Below are positions 24,693 through 32,455 of a stretch of 64,000 nucleotides of DNA, piece by piece. A model generated the notes under the pieces. The model was not told the DNA's origin, ran no database searches, and worked only from the letters and a program-made list of their open reading frames with translations. The DNA is from Lachnospira eligens. GTDB lineage: Bacteria > Bacillota > Clostridia > Lachnospirales > Lachnospiraceae. The stretch is taken from assembly GCF_009680455.1 (NCBI RefSeq), contig NZ_WKRD01000008.1, positions 65,876 to 129,875 of the forward strand, written 5' to 3'. How positions within the stretch are numbered: the stretch's first letter is position 1; each line of letters starts with the position of its first letter. A program made the translations under genes and the position numbers.

Positions 24693-25592
24693 ATGGGTAA
24701 TTTATCACATTTGGACGCACTCGAAGCAGAGGCGATATATATTATAAGGGAAGTTGCAGCAGAATGCGAAAAGCCGGTAATGCTGTATTCTATAGGAAAG
24801 GACAGCTCAGTTATGCTTCATCTTGCAATGAAAGCTTTCTATCCTGAGAAACCGCCATTTCCATTTCTTCACATCGATACAACATGGAAGTTTAAGGAAA
24901 TGATTAAGTTCAGAGATGAGACGGCCAAGAAGCTTGGAATTGAGATGTTTACTTACACTAACGAAGAAGGTGTTAAGCAGGGAATTAATCCATTTGACCA
25001 CGGCTCAGCTTACACTGATATCATGAAGACTCAGGCTCTTAAGCAGGCACTTAACAAATACGGCTTCACAGCAGCATTTGGCGGCGGACGAAGAGACGAG
25101 GAGAAATCAAGAGCTAAGGAGAGAATTTTCTCTTTCAGAAATACAGCACAGGCATGGGATCCTAAGAACCAGCGTCCGGAAATGTGGAAGCTTTACAACA
25201 CTAAGATTCACAAGGGCGAGAGTATGAGAGTTTTCCCTATCTCTAACTGGACTGAGAAGGATATCTGGCAGTACATCCAGAGAGAAAAGATTGATATTGT
25301 ACCTCTTTATTTTGCAGCAGAAAGACCTGTTGTATACCGTGACGGCAATATCATCATGGTTGATGATGACAGAATGAGACTTCTTCCAGGCGAAAAGCCA
25401 CAGATGAAGAAGGTAAGATTCAGAACTCTTGGCTGTTATCCACTTACAGGCGGTGTTGAGTCAGACGCAGAAACTCTTGACGAGATTATCGAAGAGACTT
25501 TAAGTGCGGTTGAATCAGAGAGAACAAGCCGTGTTATAGACCATGAGGAAGCAGGAAGCATGGAAAGAAGAAAGAAAGAGGGGTACTTCTAG
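24693..25592 (+). CDS. cysD: Sulfate adenylyltransferase subunit 2
   Basis: A 299-residue PP-loop enzyme. The loop is [17 protein letters not shown] (about 31-47), followed by [15 protein letters not shown] and [19 protein letters not shown], all typical of CysD. With CysN it makes APS from ATP and sulfate. It ends one base before the cysN start, as expected for a 1:1 complex. The length matches family members. Confidence 0.95.
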   Translation: MGNLSHLDALEAEAIYIIREVAAECEKPVMLYSIGKDSSVMLHLAMKAFYPEKPPFPFLHIDTTWKFKEMIKFRDETAKKLGIEMFTYTNEEGVKQGINPFDHGSAYTDIMKTQALKQALNKYGFTAAFGGGRRDEEKSRAKERIFSFRNTAQAWDPKNQRPEMWKLYNTKIHKGESMRVFPISNWTEKDIWQYIQREKIDIVPLYFAAERPVVYRDGNIIMVDDDRMRLLPGEKPQMKKVRFRTLGCYPLTGGVESDAETLDEIIEETLSAVESERTSRVIDHEEAGSMERRKKEGYF

Positions 25593-25593
25593 A

Positions 25594-27183
25594 ATGAAAG
25601 GTTTACTTAAATTTATTACATGCGGTAGTGTTGATGATGGAAAATCTACACTTATCGGACACATTTTATATGATTCAAAGTTATTGTATGCAGATCAGGA
25701 GAAGGCGTTAGAGCTTGATTCCAAGGTCGGAAGCCGTGAAGGTAAGATTGATTATTCACTTCTTCTTGATGGTCTTATGGCTGAGAGAGAGCAGGGAATT
25801 ACTATTGATGTTGCTTACAGATATTTTACAACTGACAACAGAAGCTTTATCGTTGCTGATACTCCGGGACATGAGGAGTACACAAGAAACATGGCGGTTG
25901 GTGCTTCATTTGCAGACCTTGCAGTAATCCTTGTTGATGCAAAGCAGGGCGTGCTTATCCAGACTAAGAGACACGCAAGAATCTGCGCACTCATGGGAAT
26001 TAAGCATTTTGTATTTGCAGTTAATAAGATGGACCTTGTTGGTTACAGTGAGGAGCGTTTCAACGAGATTAATGCGCAGATAGCAGAGCTTACAAAGGAG
26101 CTTTCTTTAGCAGATGTAGTTGTTATCCCTGTTTCGGCAACTGAGGGTGACAATGTAACAACTAAGTCTGAAAATATTCCTTGGTATAAGGGTCAGGCAC
26201 TTCTTCCTTATCTTGAGCAGGTTGATGTTGATGATACTGAGGAAGAAAAGGGCTTCTACATGCCTGTTCAGAGAGTATGCCGTCCAAATCATGAATTCCG
26301 TGGTTTCCAGGGCCAGATTGAGGCAGGAAGCGTATCTGTTGGTGACGAGATTATCACTCTTCCAACTAAGGAGCATGTTCATGTTAAGAGCATCCATGTC
26401 GGTGACAAGGAAGCCCAGACTGCTTCTATCGGACAGCCGGTTACTATCCAGTTAGACCGTGAGGTTGATGTTTCAAGAGGTTCTGTTCTTGCAGCAGGTG
26501 CTGACTTAAAGCTTGCAACTGAGATTACAGCTACTATTCTCTGGATGGACGATGATGTTCTTACTAATAACAAGAACTTTTTTGTAAAGATTGGAACAAG
26601 ACTTATTCCGGGCGTTGTTACTGAGATTGTCAATACTATTGATGTTAATACAGGTGAGGAGAAGCCGGCAGCTTTCCTTAAGAAAAATGAAATCGCTGTA
26701 TGCAAGATTTCTCTTGCTGATGTAATTGTTGTTGATGAATTTGACCTTCACAAGACTATGGGGGAGCTTATCCTCATAGACCGTGTTACTAATATGACTA
26801 GTGCCTGTGGCGTTGTCCGTGAAGTTAATGAGGAAGCTGATGATGTTAAGGAAGTTGACGCAGCTTTCAGAGCTGAGCTTAACAACCAGAAGCCTGTTGT
26901 TGTAGAGACAGTTCTTTCAGACAAGATTAATGTTGATTTCTTAAACAAGGTTGAGAAGGAGCTTCTTCTTGACAGCAAGCATGTATATCTGTATGTTCCA
27001 GCAGAAGGCGAGGATTATACAAATGTTGTGACTCACCTTGTAAATGCAGGTATTGTTGTTATTCTTGCACTTAGTAAGGCAGCTGATCTTAAGATTGATG
27101 GCGCAGAAGTGCTTGCAGGCTGGGAGTCTGAGGTTGACGCCACTACTGTGGATGTGGCTGAGTTTATTAAGAAGAATGCGTAG
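25594..27183 (+). CDS. cysN: Sulfate adenylyltransferase subunit 1 (GTPase) with extra C-terminal domain
   Basis: A 529-residue EF-Tu-like GTPase that drives APS synthesis by CysD. G1 is GSVDDGKSTLIGH, G3 DTPGHEEY and G4 NKMD, followed by two beta-barrel domains to about residue 425. ATG 25594 follows AAAGAGGGG; a longer reading inside cysD is rejected. Residues of about 435-529 are an extension beyond the basic CysN. The phrase VVTHLVNAGIVVILALS resembles an internal part of APS kinase (CysC), but no P-loop is present, so this may be a dead CysC domain as left in a CysNC fusion. The codons are GTT/CTT-rich, suggesting strong expression. Confidence 0.93.
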   Translation: MKGLLKFITCGSVDDGKSTLIGHILYDSKLLYADQEKALELDSKVGSREGKIDYSLLLDGLMAEREQGITIDVAYRYFTTDNRSFIVADTPGHEEYTRNMAVGASFADLAVILVDAKQGVLIQTKRHARICALMGIKHFVFAVNKMDLVGYSEERFNEINAQIAELTKELSLADVVVIPVSATEGDNVTTKSENIPWYKGQALLPYLEQVDVDDTEEEKGFYMPVQRVCRPNHEFRGFQGQIEAGSVSVGDEIITLPTKEHVHVKSIHVGDKEAQTASIGQPVTIQLDREVDVSRGSVLAAGADLKLATEITATILWMDDDVLTNNKNFFVKIGTRLIPGVVTEIVNTIDVNTGEEKPAAFLKKNEIAVCKISLADVIVVDEFDLHKTMGELILIDRVTNMTSACGVVREVNEEADDVKEVDAAFRAELNNQKPVVVETVLSDKINVDFLNKVEKELLLDSKHVYLYVPAEGEDYTNVVTHLVNAGIVVILALSKAADLKIDGAEVLAGWESEVDATTVDVAEFIKKNA

Positions 27184-27184
27184 G

Positions 27185-27382
27185 CTGGGGGAAGAACGGA
27201 CGCTGCACTAGAACTTATAAAGCAACGCAGGCACGCTTTCGCTGCTTGTCGCTCGCAGCGGTACTAAGCTTGTCAGGATTTGCCTCACTTTGTGAGGCTG
27301 TCCTGACGAGCTAAGTGCCGGCGGCTCCAAAGCACCTGCGTTGCTTTATAAGTTTAGTGCTGCTGGGGTTCTTTCCCGCTGC
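27185..27382. repeat. About 200-bp imperfect palindrome with nested hairpins
   Basis: The outer arms CACTAGAACTTATAAAGCAA and CGCAGG (27206-27231) pair with CCTGCG and TTGCTTTATAAGTTTAGTG (27335-27359), with one bulged G. Weaker pairing extends outward. Inside are CGCTGC/GCAGCG (27240/27255), AGCTTGTCAGGA/TCCTGACGAGCT (27267/27301) and GCCTCAC/GTGAGGC (27282/27292). GC content is much higher than in the neighbours. It lies in the cysN-sbp gap and could be a mobile palindromic element or a structured RNA. Confidence 0.8.
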
Positions 27383-27421
27383 GTGGGGTTACTTCAGGGT
27401 TGGAAGTGTTGGCAGACGTGC

Positions 27422-27481
27422 GGTAAAGGGCGCTTCGCTGCTTTACCTTGGGTTTGGCAAAGCTTGCTTCGCTGCTTTGCC
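27422..27481. repeat. Two tandem 26-bp hairpins
   Basis: GGTAAAG/CTTTACC (27422-27447) and GGCAAAG/CTTTGCC (27456-27481) share the loop core GCTTCGCTG and start 34 bp apart. They follow the large palindrome and precede sbp, and may be units of the same element. Confidence 0.75.
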
Positions 27482-27518
27482 TAGTTTAGGAATATATTTA
27501 TGTGGGAGTCAGGTATAG

Positions 27519-28574
27519 ATGAAAAAATATGGATTTTTTAAAAAGTTAATATGTTTAGGTATGATTTTCAGCCTGACTTTTATTGGACTTTCTGGCTGTG
27601 GGCAGAAGAAGACGGAACTTGTTAATGTTTCTTATGATGCCACAAGAGAGTTTTATAAGGAGTATAACAGGCTTTTTGAGGATTACTGGTATGGCAGGAC
27701 TGGCGAGAAGGTTGAGGTTATCCAGTCTCATGGCGGTTCAGGAAAGCAGGCGCTTGAGGTTGCTAACGGTCTTGGTGCTGATGTTGTCACGCTTGCTCTT
27801 GAGGGAGATGTTAATGTTATAAGGGACGAAGGGCTGATTGATGACGGATATATCAATGATTATTCTGATGACAGCGCGCCTTACACTTCTACGATTGTCT
27901 TTCTTGTAAGAAAGGGCAATCCTAAGAATATTAAGGACTGGGATGACCTTCTTAATGACGGGGTTAAGGTTATTACCCCTAATCCTAAGACTTCCGGAGG
28001 AGCCAGATGGAATTTCCTTGCGGCATGGTATTATTTTAAGAAGCAGGGACAGAATGATGAACAGGTTCAGGCAAGTGTTACCAAGCTTTACAAGAATGTG
28101 GCAGTGCTTGATTCAGGCGCAAGAGGCTCTTCTACAACATTTGCAGAGAACGGACAGGGGGATGTTCTGATTGCATGGGAAAATGAAGCATTTTTTGCAT
28201 TACAGGAATATCCGGGCGAGTATGAGATTGTCGTTCCGTCCGCATCTGTATTGTGCCAGCCAACGGTTGCAAAGGTTGACGAGGTCACACAGATGAATGG
28301 AACAGAATGGTTGGCAGACGCCTATCTTTCTTTCCTGTACACTGATGACGCACAAAGGCTTGAGGCGCAGAATTTCTACCGCCCTGTAAATAAGGATATC
28401 CAGAAGGAATACGAGGCTTCCAGTGATTCAAGAAATATCAAGGAAATCCCTTCCGACGGCAAATGGATTGTCAAGAACATTGACATGGCGGATATCGGGT
28501 ATTTTGGCGGCTGGGAAGCGGCTACACAGAAGTTTTTCTCTGATGGTGGAATATTTGATAAGATATATGATTAA
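27519..28574 (+). CDS. sbp: Sulfate ABC transporter substrate-binding lipoprotein
   Basis: A 351-residue binding protein with a lipoprotein signal (lipobox LSGC followed by GQ, Cys at about 27). Hallmarks of the sulfate/thiosulfate-binding family are VSYDATREFYKEYN, QSHGGSGKQALEV, ADVVTLALEGD, NPKTSGGARWNFLAAW and the closing FFSDGGIFDKIYD. It delivers sulfate to CysT-CysW-CysA. Those genes are 6.4 kb downstream rather than adjacent, and the sequence before cysT retains a relic of a second sbp 3' end. It is probably co-transcribed with aprAB-cysDN, although long hairpins separate it from cysN. Confidence 0.95.
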   Translation: MKKYGFFKKLICLGMIFSLTFIGLSGCGQKKTELVNVSYDATREFYKEYNRLFEDYWYGRTGEKVEVIQSHGGSGKQALEVANGLGADVVTLALEGDVNVIRDEGLIDDGYINDYSDDSAPYTSTIVFLVRKGNPKNIKDWDDLLNDGVKVITPNPKTSGGARWNFLAAWYYFKKQGQNDEQVQASVTKLYKNVAVLDSGARGSSTTFAENGQGDVLIAWENEAFFALQEYPGEYEIVVPSASVLCQPTVAKVDEVTQMNGTEWLADAYLSFLYTDDAQRLEAQNFYRPVNKDIQKEYEASSDSRNIKEIPSDGKWIVKNIDMADIGYFGGWEAATQKFFSDGGIFDKIYD

Positions 28575-28646
28575 TTAAAATGTTTTGTTGAATATACTGC
28601 GCGGTTGAATATATTGAGCGAATCTGACTATGCACAGGTACATGAA

Positions 28647-28917
28647 GCCTACTAATATAGAGCAAGTTGTTGGTTTAGTAGGTTTCTGCGGAGAATATTA
28701 TAAGTTGTTTAAGTGAGAAGACCTACTAATCAATCAGGGAAGATATGATTAGTAGGTCTTTCACTCGCAAATTGCTTACAGTTCTTAGTAAAATGTGGAA
28801 AAAGACCTACGAAAATATGTTAATTTAACAATATAGTAGGTTATGAGCCAGAAAGTATATGCATAAACTATGGAAATGACCTACTATATTGAGTGTATAA
28901 TGGCTTTTAGTAGGTTT
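28647..28917. repeat. Hairpin array D, four units at 73/84/74-bp spacing
   Basis: Units start at 28647, 28720, 28804 and 28878. The arms are GCCTACTAA or GACCTAC(T/G)A and TTAGTAGG or TATAGTAGG. The spacings 73, 84 and 74 differ from the usual 84-85 by one helical turn. The array fills the gap between the converging sbp and antiporter genes. The right arm of the last unit supplies the stop codon of the antiporter. Unit 2 has T-runs after its right arm and A-runs before the left, so it may also terminate transcription. Confidence 0.85.
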
Positions 28918-30112
28918 TATCCTCTTTCAGCAGCCTCTTATAAGTACAGTCGATGCCAAGCGCGCCAAGCGGAGCAGTAACTATGATTGCGAGCACAGCT
29001 ACGGAAAGCACTATCTGTCCGCAGGCGAGTCCGGCGGCTAAAGGAACAGAGCCGATGGCTGCCTGGACGGTTGCTTTAGGAAGATAGGCAATTACACAGA
29101 AAAGGCGTTCCTTCCATGTAAGGTTTGTCTTTACGGTGCAGAGAAGCACTCCGGCAGCTCTGAAAACAAGTGCGGCGAGAATCATAAGCAAGGCTGGAAG
29201 TCCGGCTTTCAGTGTGTAGCGGATATCGACAGCCGCGCCGACAAGCACGAACAATATTACTTCAGCAGCGAGCCATAGCTTGCCAAATTTTTCGGACAGA
29301 CGGGCTGATACGGCGGGGACACATTTAAACTTAAGAGTACATGCCATAGCGACAACAGCAAGCAGCCCTGAAACAGACACTTTTCCTTCAAGCCAGCCCT
29401 CAATTGCAATAAGAAGGAAAGAGAAGCCAAGCACGATGATAACCTTCATGTTGTTTCTTACGGTATGTTTGCGGGCGTATGATGTTTCAAAGAACAGATA
29501 CAGTCCCAATCCGGTTACTATGCCAAGTATTATGCCGAGTATAATAGACACAGGAATATTTACGAAATCCATAACATTAGCCCTGCCGCCCTGTGCCACA
29601 TTTAAAAATGTAGTGAACAACACTATTACAAATATGTCATCGCATGAAGCCCCAGACAGTATCATCTGCGGAATCGCTTTGTCAGTTCCGTAGTGTTTCT
29701 CAATCAGCATTACCATTCGTGGAACGACAACCGCAGGAGAAACAGCGGCGAGAACCGCGCCCATCACGGCAGCTTCGGCGTGGTTAATTCCAAGAATTAC
29801 AGGGGCAAGCAGAATATAACCGATGATTTCGCAGGAAGCCGGAATGAAGGACATGAGAATAGCACTTCGTCCGGCTTTTTTCAGGTCTTTTAAGTCAAGC
29901 GACAGACCGGCTTTGATAAGAATAATGATAAGAGCCATTTTTCGCAGATCAGCCGATATTGAAAGGATTGATGGGTCAAGAAAATCAAGGACATATGGCC
30001 CGAGGACAATACCGGTAACAAGCATACCGATGATTCTTGGCAGTTTCAGCTTCTGGCAGATTGCGCCCATGACGAGCCCAACCAGAAAGATAAGTGATAA
30101 AGATGTCAGCAT
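28907..30112 (-). CDS. Cation:proton antiporter (CPA family)
   Basis: A 401-residue membrane protein with about twelve helices. The start is MLTSLSLIFLVGLVMGAIC at ATG 30112, six to seven bases after AAGGAGG; the frame stays open through the upstream leader, but that extension would begin at the transcription start. Family marks are GLVMGAICQKLKLPRIIGML, TGIVLGPYVLDFLD, AVLAAVSPAVVVPRM and the paired acidic SGASCDDIFVIVLF. CPA antiporters exchange Na+ or K+ for H+. The gene has a promoter and a leader with an intrinsic terminator, so expression is probably set by attenuation. Its last codons come from a repeat arm of array D. Confidence 0.87.
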   Translation of the reverse strand: MLTSLSLIFLVGLVMGAICQKLKLPRIIGMLVTGIVLGPYVLDFLDPSILSISADLRKMALIIILIKAGLSLDLKDLKKAGRSAILMSFIPASCEIIGYILLAPVILGINHAEAAVMGAVLAAVSPAVVVPRMVMLIEKHYGTDKAIPQMILSGASCDDIFVIVLFTTFLNVAQGGRANVMDFVNIPVSIILGIILGIVTGLGLYLFFETSYARKHTVRNNMKVIIVLGFSFLLIAIEGWLEGKVSVSGLLAVVAMACTLKFKCVPAVSARLSEKFGKLWLAAEVILFVLVGAAVDIRYTLKAGLPALLMILAALVFRAAGVLLCTVKTNLTWKERLFCVIAYLPKATVQAAIGSVPLAAGLACGQIVLSVAVLAIIVTAPLGALGIDCTYKRLLKEDKTY

Positions 30113-30154
30113 AATAAGCCTCCTTAAAAATGTAGTAAATGCATTTATGAACGC

Positions 30155-30247
30155 AAAAAAAGCTGATGCTTCCTGCGACATAAAATCGTAGAAGTCATCA
30201 GCTTGAATAAGCAGTTTAGGTTTCCCAAGGGAGTACTTCATTCCCTT
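30155..30247 (-). promoter_or_regulatory. Structured leader with attenuator terminator upstream of the antiporter
   Basis: The RNA begins with hairpin AAGGGA/TCCCTT (30247-30227), then GGGAAACC, then a long hairpin with arms AAGCTGATG (30204-30196) and CATCAGCTT (30168-30160), inner CTTC/GAAG, and a run of T to 30155. The terminator lies 43 bases before the start codon. This layout suggests a cation-sensing or other riboswitch. I cannot match it to a known class; Na+ or Mn2+ sensors were considered. Confidence 0.65.
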
Positions 30248-30252
30248 TGATA

Positions 30253-30281
30253 TTTATAATACTTTGGGGCAGGATTGTCAA
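30253..30281 (-). promoter_or_regulatory. Promoter of the antiporter
   Basis: TTGACA (30281-30276), a 17-bp spacer and TATAAA (30258-30253) on the minus strand. The start point is near 30247, which gives a leader of about 135 bases. Confidence 0.75.
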
Positions 30282-30497
30282 ATGTAAATGAGGAAATATA
30301 TAATATTTAAAGAAAAATATATAATTTCCGAAAATTAAAATGATATTTCTTGAAAATGCCTTGATATTTCCGAAAAATTGCGTAGAATATAATATAGATG
30401 TATATAAATGTTGTGAATTAAGTAAGAGGCGGTGTGGAATCTGTGTACATGACACGGATTTCAGTATGTGCAGTAATGCACAGAAAAGAGGGGCTTT

Positions 30498-32396
30498 ATG
30501 GATATTAGATATATTAAGGCGAAGGAATTATCCGCAAGATGGGGCGTGACGCCGAGAAGAATTAACCAGTTGTGTACAGAGGGAAAGCTGCCGGGAGCTT
30601 ATAAGGAAGGCAAGTTCTGGATGATACCTGACGATGTGGGCAGACCGGATTGTTTAAGGGAGAATAGGAATCTTTATGTCAGGGAAGACAGCGCTGTATA
30701 CAACAGGAAGCGTCCCTGCCCGGTTGGAATAACATCTTATAAAGAAGTGTCGAATGAATGTTATTATGTAGACAAAACATTGCTTATTAGGGACATTATA
30801 GATAATCACAGTAAGGTGTATTTATTTACAAGACCGAGAAGATTCGGAAAGACACTTACTATGGACATGGTTCGCACATTTTTTGAAAAGACTGATACGG
30901 ATACATCAGTGTATTTTAAGAATAAGAAGATATGGCGAGAGGGCGCGCTGTATAAGGAGAAGCAGGGGCAGTACCCGGTGATTTTTCTTACATTTAAAGA
31001 CGCCCACCAGTCAACATGGCAGGACATGTACGCAAGTCTCTGCTTTACATTAAGGAATGAATTTTTGCGACATATTGAACTGACGACAAGCGCCAGATTA
31101 AGTGACTATGATAAGAAGTATCTTAAGTCAATACTTGATGATGAGGCAACGATAATAGATTATCAGTTTGCACTGGGGAAGCTGTCGGCAATGCTTTCAA
31201 AGCATTATGGCAGGAATGTAATCGTGATAATTGACGAGTACGATACGCCAATCCAGCAAGGACATATATTCGGTTATTATGATGAAGTGATTGGCTTTAT
31301 GAGAAATCTTTTGTCGGCTGTCTTAAAGGACAATCCAAGTCTGGAACTGGGGATTCTCACGGGAATTCTCCGCATAGCTAAGGAAAGCCTGTTCAGCGGG
31401 CTTAACAATCTTGTGGTTAATACAATTCTTGATGATGAATATTCGCAATATTTTGGATTTACGGAAGAGGAAGTTTCTGCTATGGCGCAGTACTACGGCG
31501 TGTCTGACCGGCTGGGTGAGATTAAGGAATGGTATGACGGCTATATGTTTGGCAGAACCGGAATATATAATCCGTGGTCGGTTATTAATTACTTCAATAA
31601 CAAATGTGTTCCCAAAGCCTTCTGGTCAAGAACAAGTGGCAATGAGATAATCGGCGAGCTGTTTAATAGTGCTGATACCACATTTGCAGACAACTTATTA
31701 AGATTGCTGCAGGGCAGTACTATTCAGGCAATTGTTGACACAGATATCATATATCCTGAGATTAATGGAGACATTGATACAATATACAGCTTCCTTCTGG
31801 TTGCCGGATATCTGTGTGTGTCAGAGCATATTGGCTCTCTGTACGACAATCCGATATGCGCGCTGTCGATACCTAATTATGAGATAAAGAGCGTGTTCCA
31901 GAAGGAGATTATTGACAGATATAACGGCATATTTACAGGTGCGCTGCTAAGAAACTTTGCGGAATCAATCCGTACGGGAAATGCACATTTATTAACAGAA
32001 ACCTTGCAGCAGTATCTTTTGCAGTCTGCAAGCGTGTTTGATACGGCACATGAGGATTTCTATCATGGGGTGGTATTTGGAATGCTTGCGGTATTGTCAG
32101 ACAATTATTATATCTCGTCTAACAGGGAGTCAGGTGAGGGACGATTTGACATAGAGCTGCAACCGAAGAGCCGTGGCGGACACGGATATATCATAGAATT
32201 CAAAGCATGTAAGGAAGCTGAGCTTGAGAAGATGGCTGGCAGTGCAGTCAGACAGATTCAGCAGAAAAGTTACACAGCCAATCTTGAAAAGCATGGCGTG
32301 TCTGGGATTGGCATGTTCGGAGTTGCATTCAGTGGTAAGAAAGTGAGTGTGGCGTATGAGGAGCATGATGTGAAGAAGCGCAAGTCACGCGAATAG
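30498..32396 (+). CDS. AAA-ATPase-like protein with N-terminal HTH and C-terminal PD-(D/E)XK domain
   Basis: A 632-residue protein. Residues 1-55 are a winged-helix or excisionase-like segment (IKAKELSARWGVTPRRINQLC, then GKFWMIPDD). Residues of about 75-330 form the AAA-ATPase_like domain (PF09820 type) with YYVDKTLLIRDI, Walker A RPRRFGKT and Walker B VIVIIDEYD. Residues of about 530-610 carry a PD-(D/E)XK nuclease-like core, GRFDIELQP and YIIEFKACKE. Such proteins occur in many copies in gut anaerobes and their role is unknown. The added HTH suggests DNA or regulator binding. It stands alone and ends at a bidirectional terminator. Confidence 0.85.
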   Translation: MDIRYIKAKELSARWGVTPRRINQLCTEGKLPGAYKEGKFWMIPDDVGRPDCLRENRNLYVREDSAVYNRKRPCPVGITSYKEVSNECYYVDKTLLIRDIIDNHSKVYLFTRPRRFGKTLTMDMVRTFFEKTDTDTSVYFKNKKIWREGALYKEKQGQYPVIFLTFKDAHQSTWQDMYASLCFTLRNEFLRHIELTTSARLSDYDKKYLKSILDDEATIIDYQFALGKLSAMLSKHYGRNVIVIIDEYDTPIQQGHIFGYYDEVIGFMRNLLSAVLKDNPSLELGILTGILRIAKESLFSGLNNLVVNTILDDEYSQYFGFTEEEVSAMAQYYGVSDRLGEIKEWYDGYMFGRTGIYNPWSVINYFNNKCVPKAFWSRTSGNEIIGELFNSADTTFADNLLRLLQGSTIQAIVDTDIIYPEINGDIDTIYSFLLVAGYLCVSEHIGSLYDNPICALSIPNYEIKSVFQKEIIDRYNGIFTGALLRNFAESIRTGNAHLLTETLQQYLLQSASVFDTAHEDFYHGVVFGMLAVLSDNYYISSNRESGEGRFDIELQPKSRGGHGYIIEFKACKEAELEKMAGSAVRQIQQKSYTANLEKHGVSGIGMFGVAFSGKKVSVAYEEHDVKKRKSRE

Positions 32397-32406
32397 AAGA
32401 ATTGCA

Positions 32407-32450
32407 GAAAAAAGGACGGTAAGAAGTTAATTCTTATCGTCCTTTTTGTC
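32407..32450. terminator. Bidirectional terminator
   Basis: AAAAAGGACGGTAAGAA pairs with TTCTTATCGTCCTTTTT over 17 bp including one G-T pair, flanked by A and T runs. It lies between the convergent AAA-ATPase and DUF5808 genes. Confidence 0.9.
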
Positions 32451-32455
32451 ACGGA

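Noticed and set aside
27315..27518. 67-residue coding frame before sbp
   Set aside because: It lies across palindromic hairpin sequence, shows no ribosome site and has no protein-like composition.
30113..30241. N-terminal extension of the antiporter
   Set aside because: The frame is open by chance through the leader. It would start about six bases from the transcription start without a spaced ribosome site, and it crosses a terminator hairpin.
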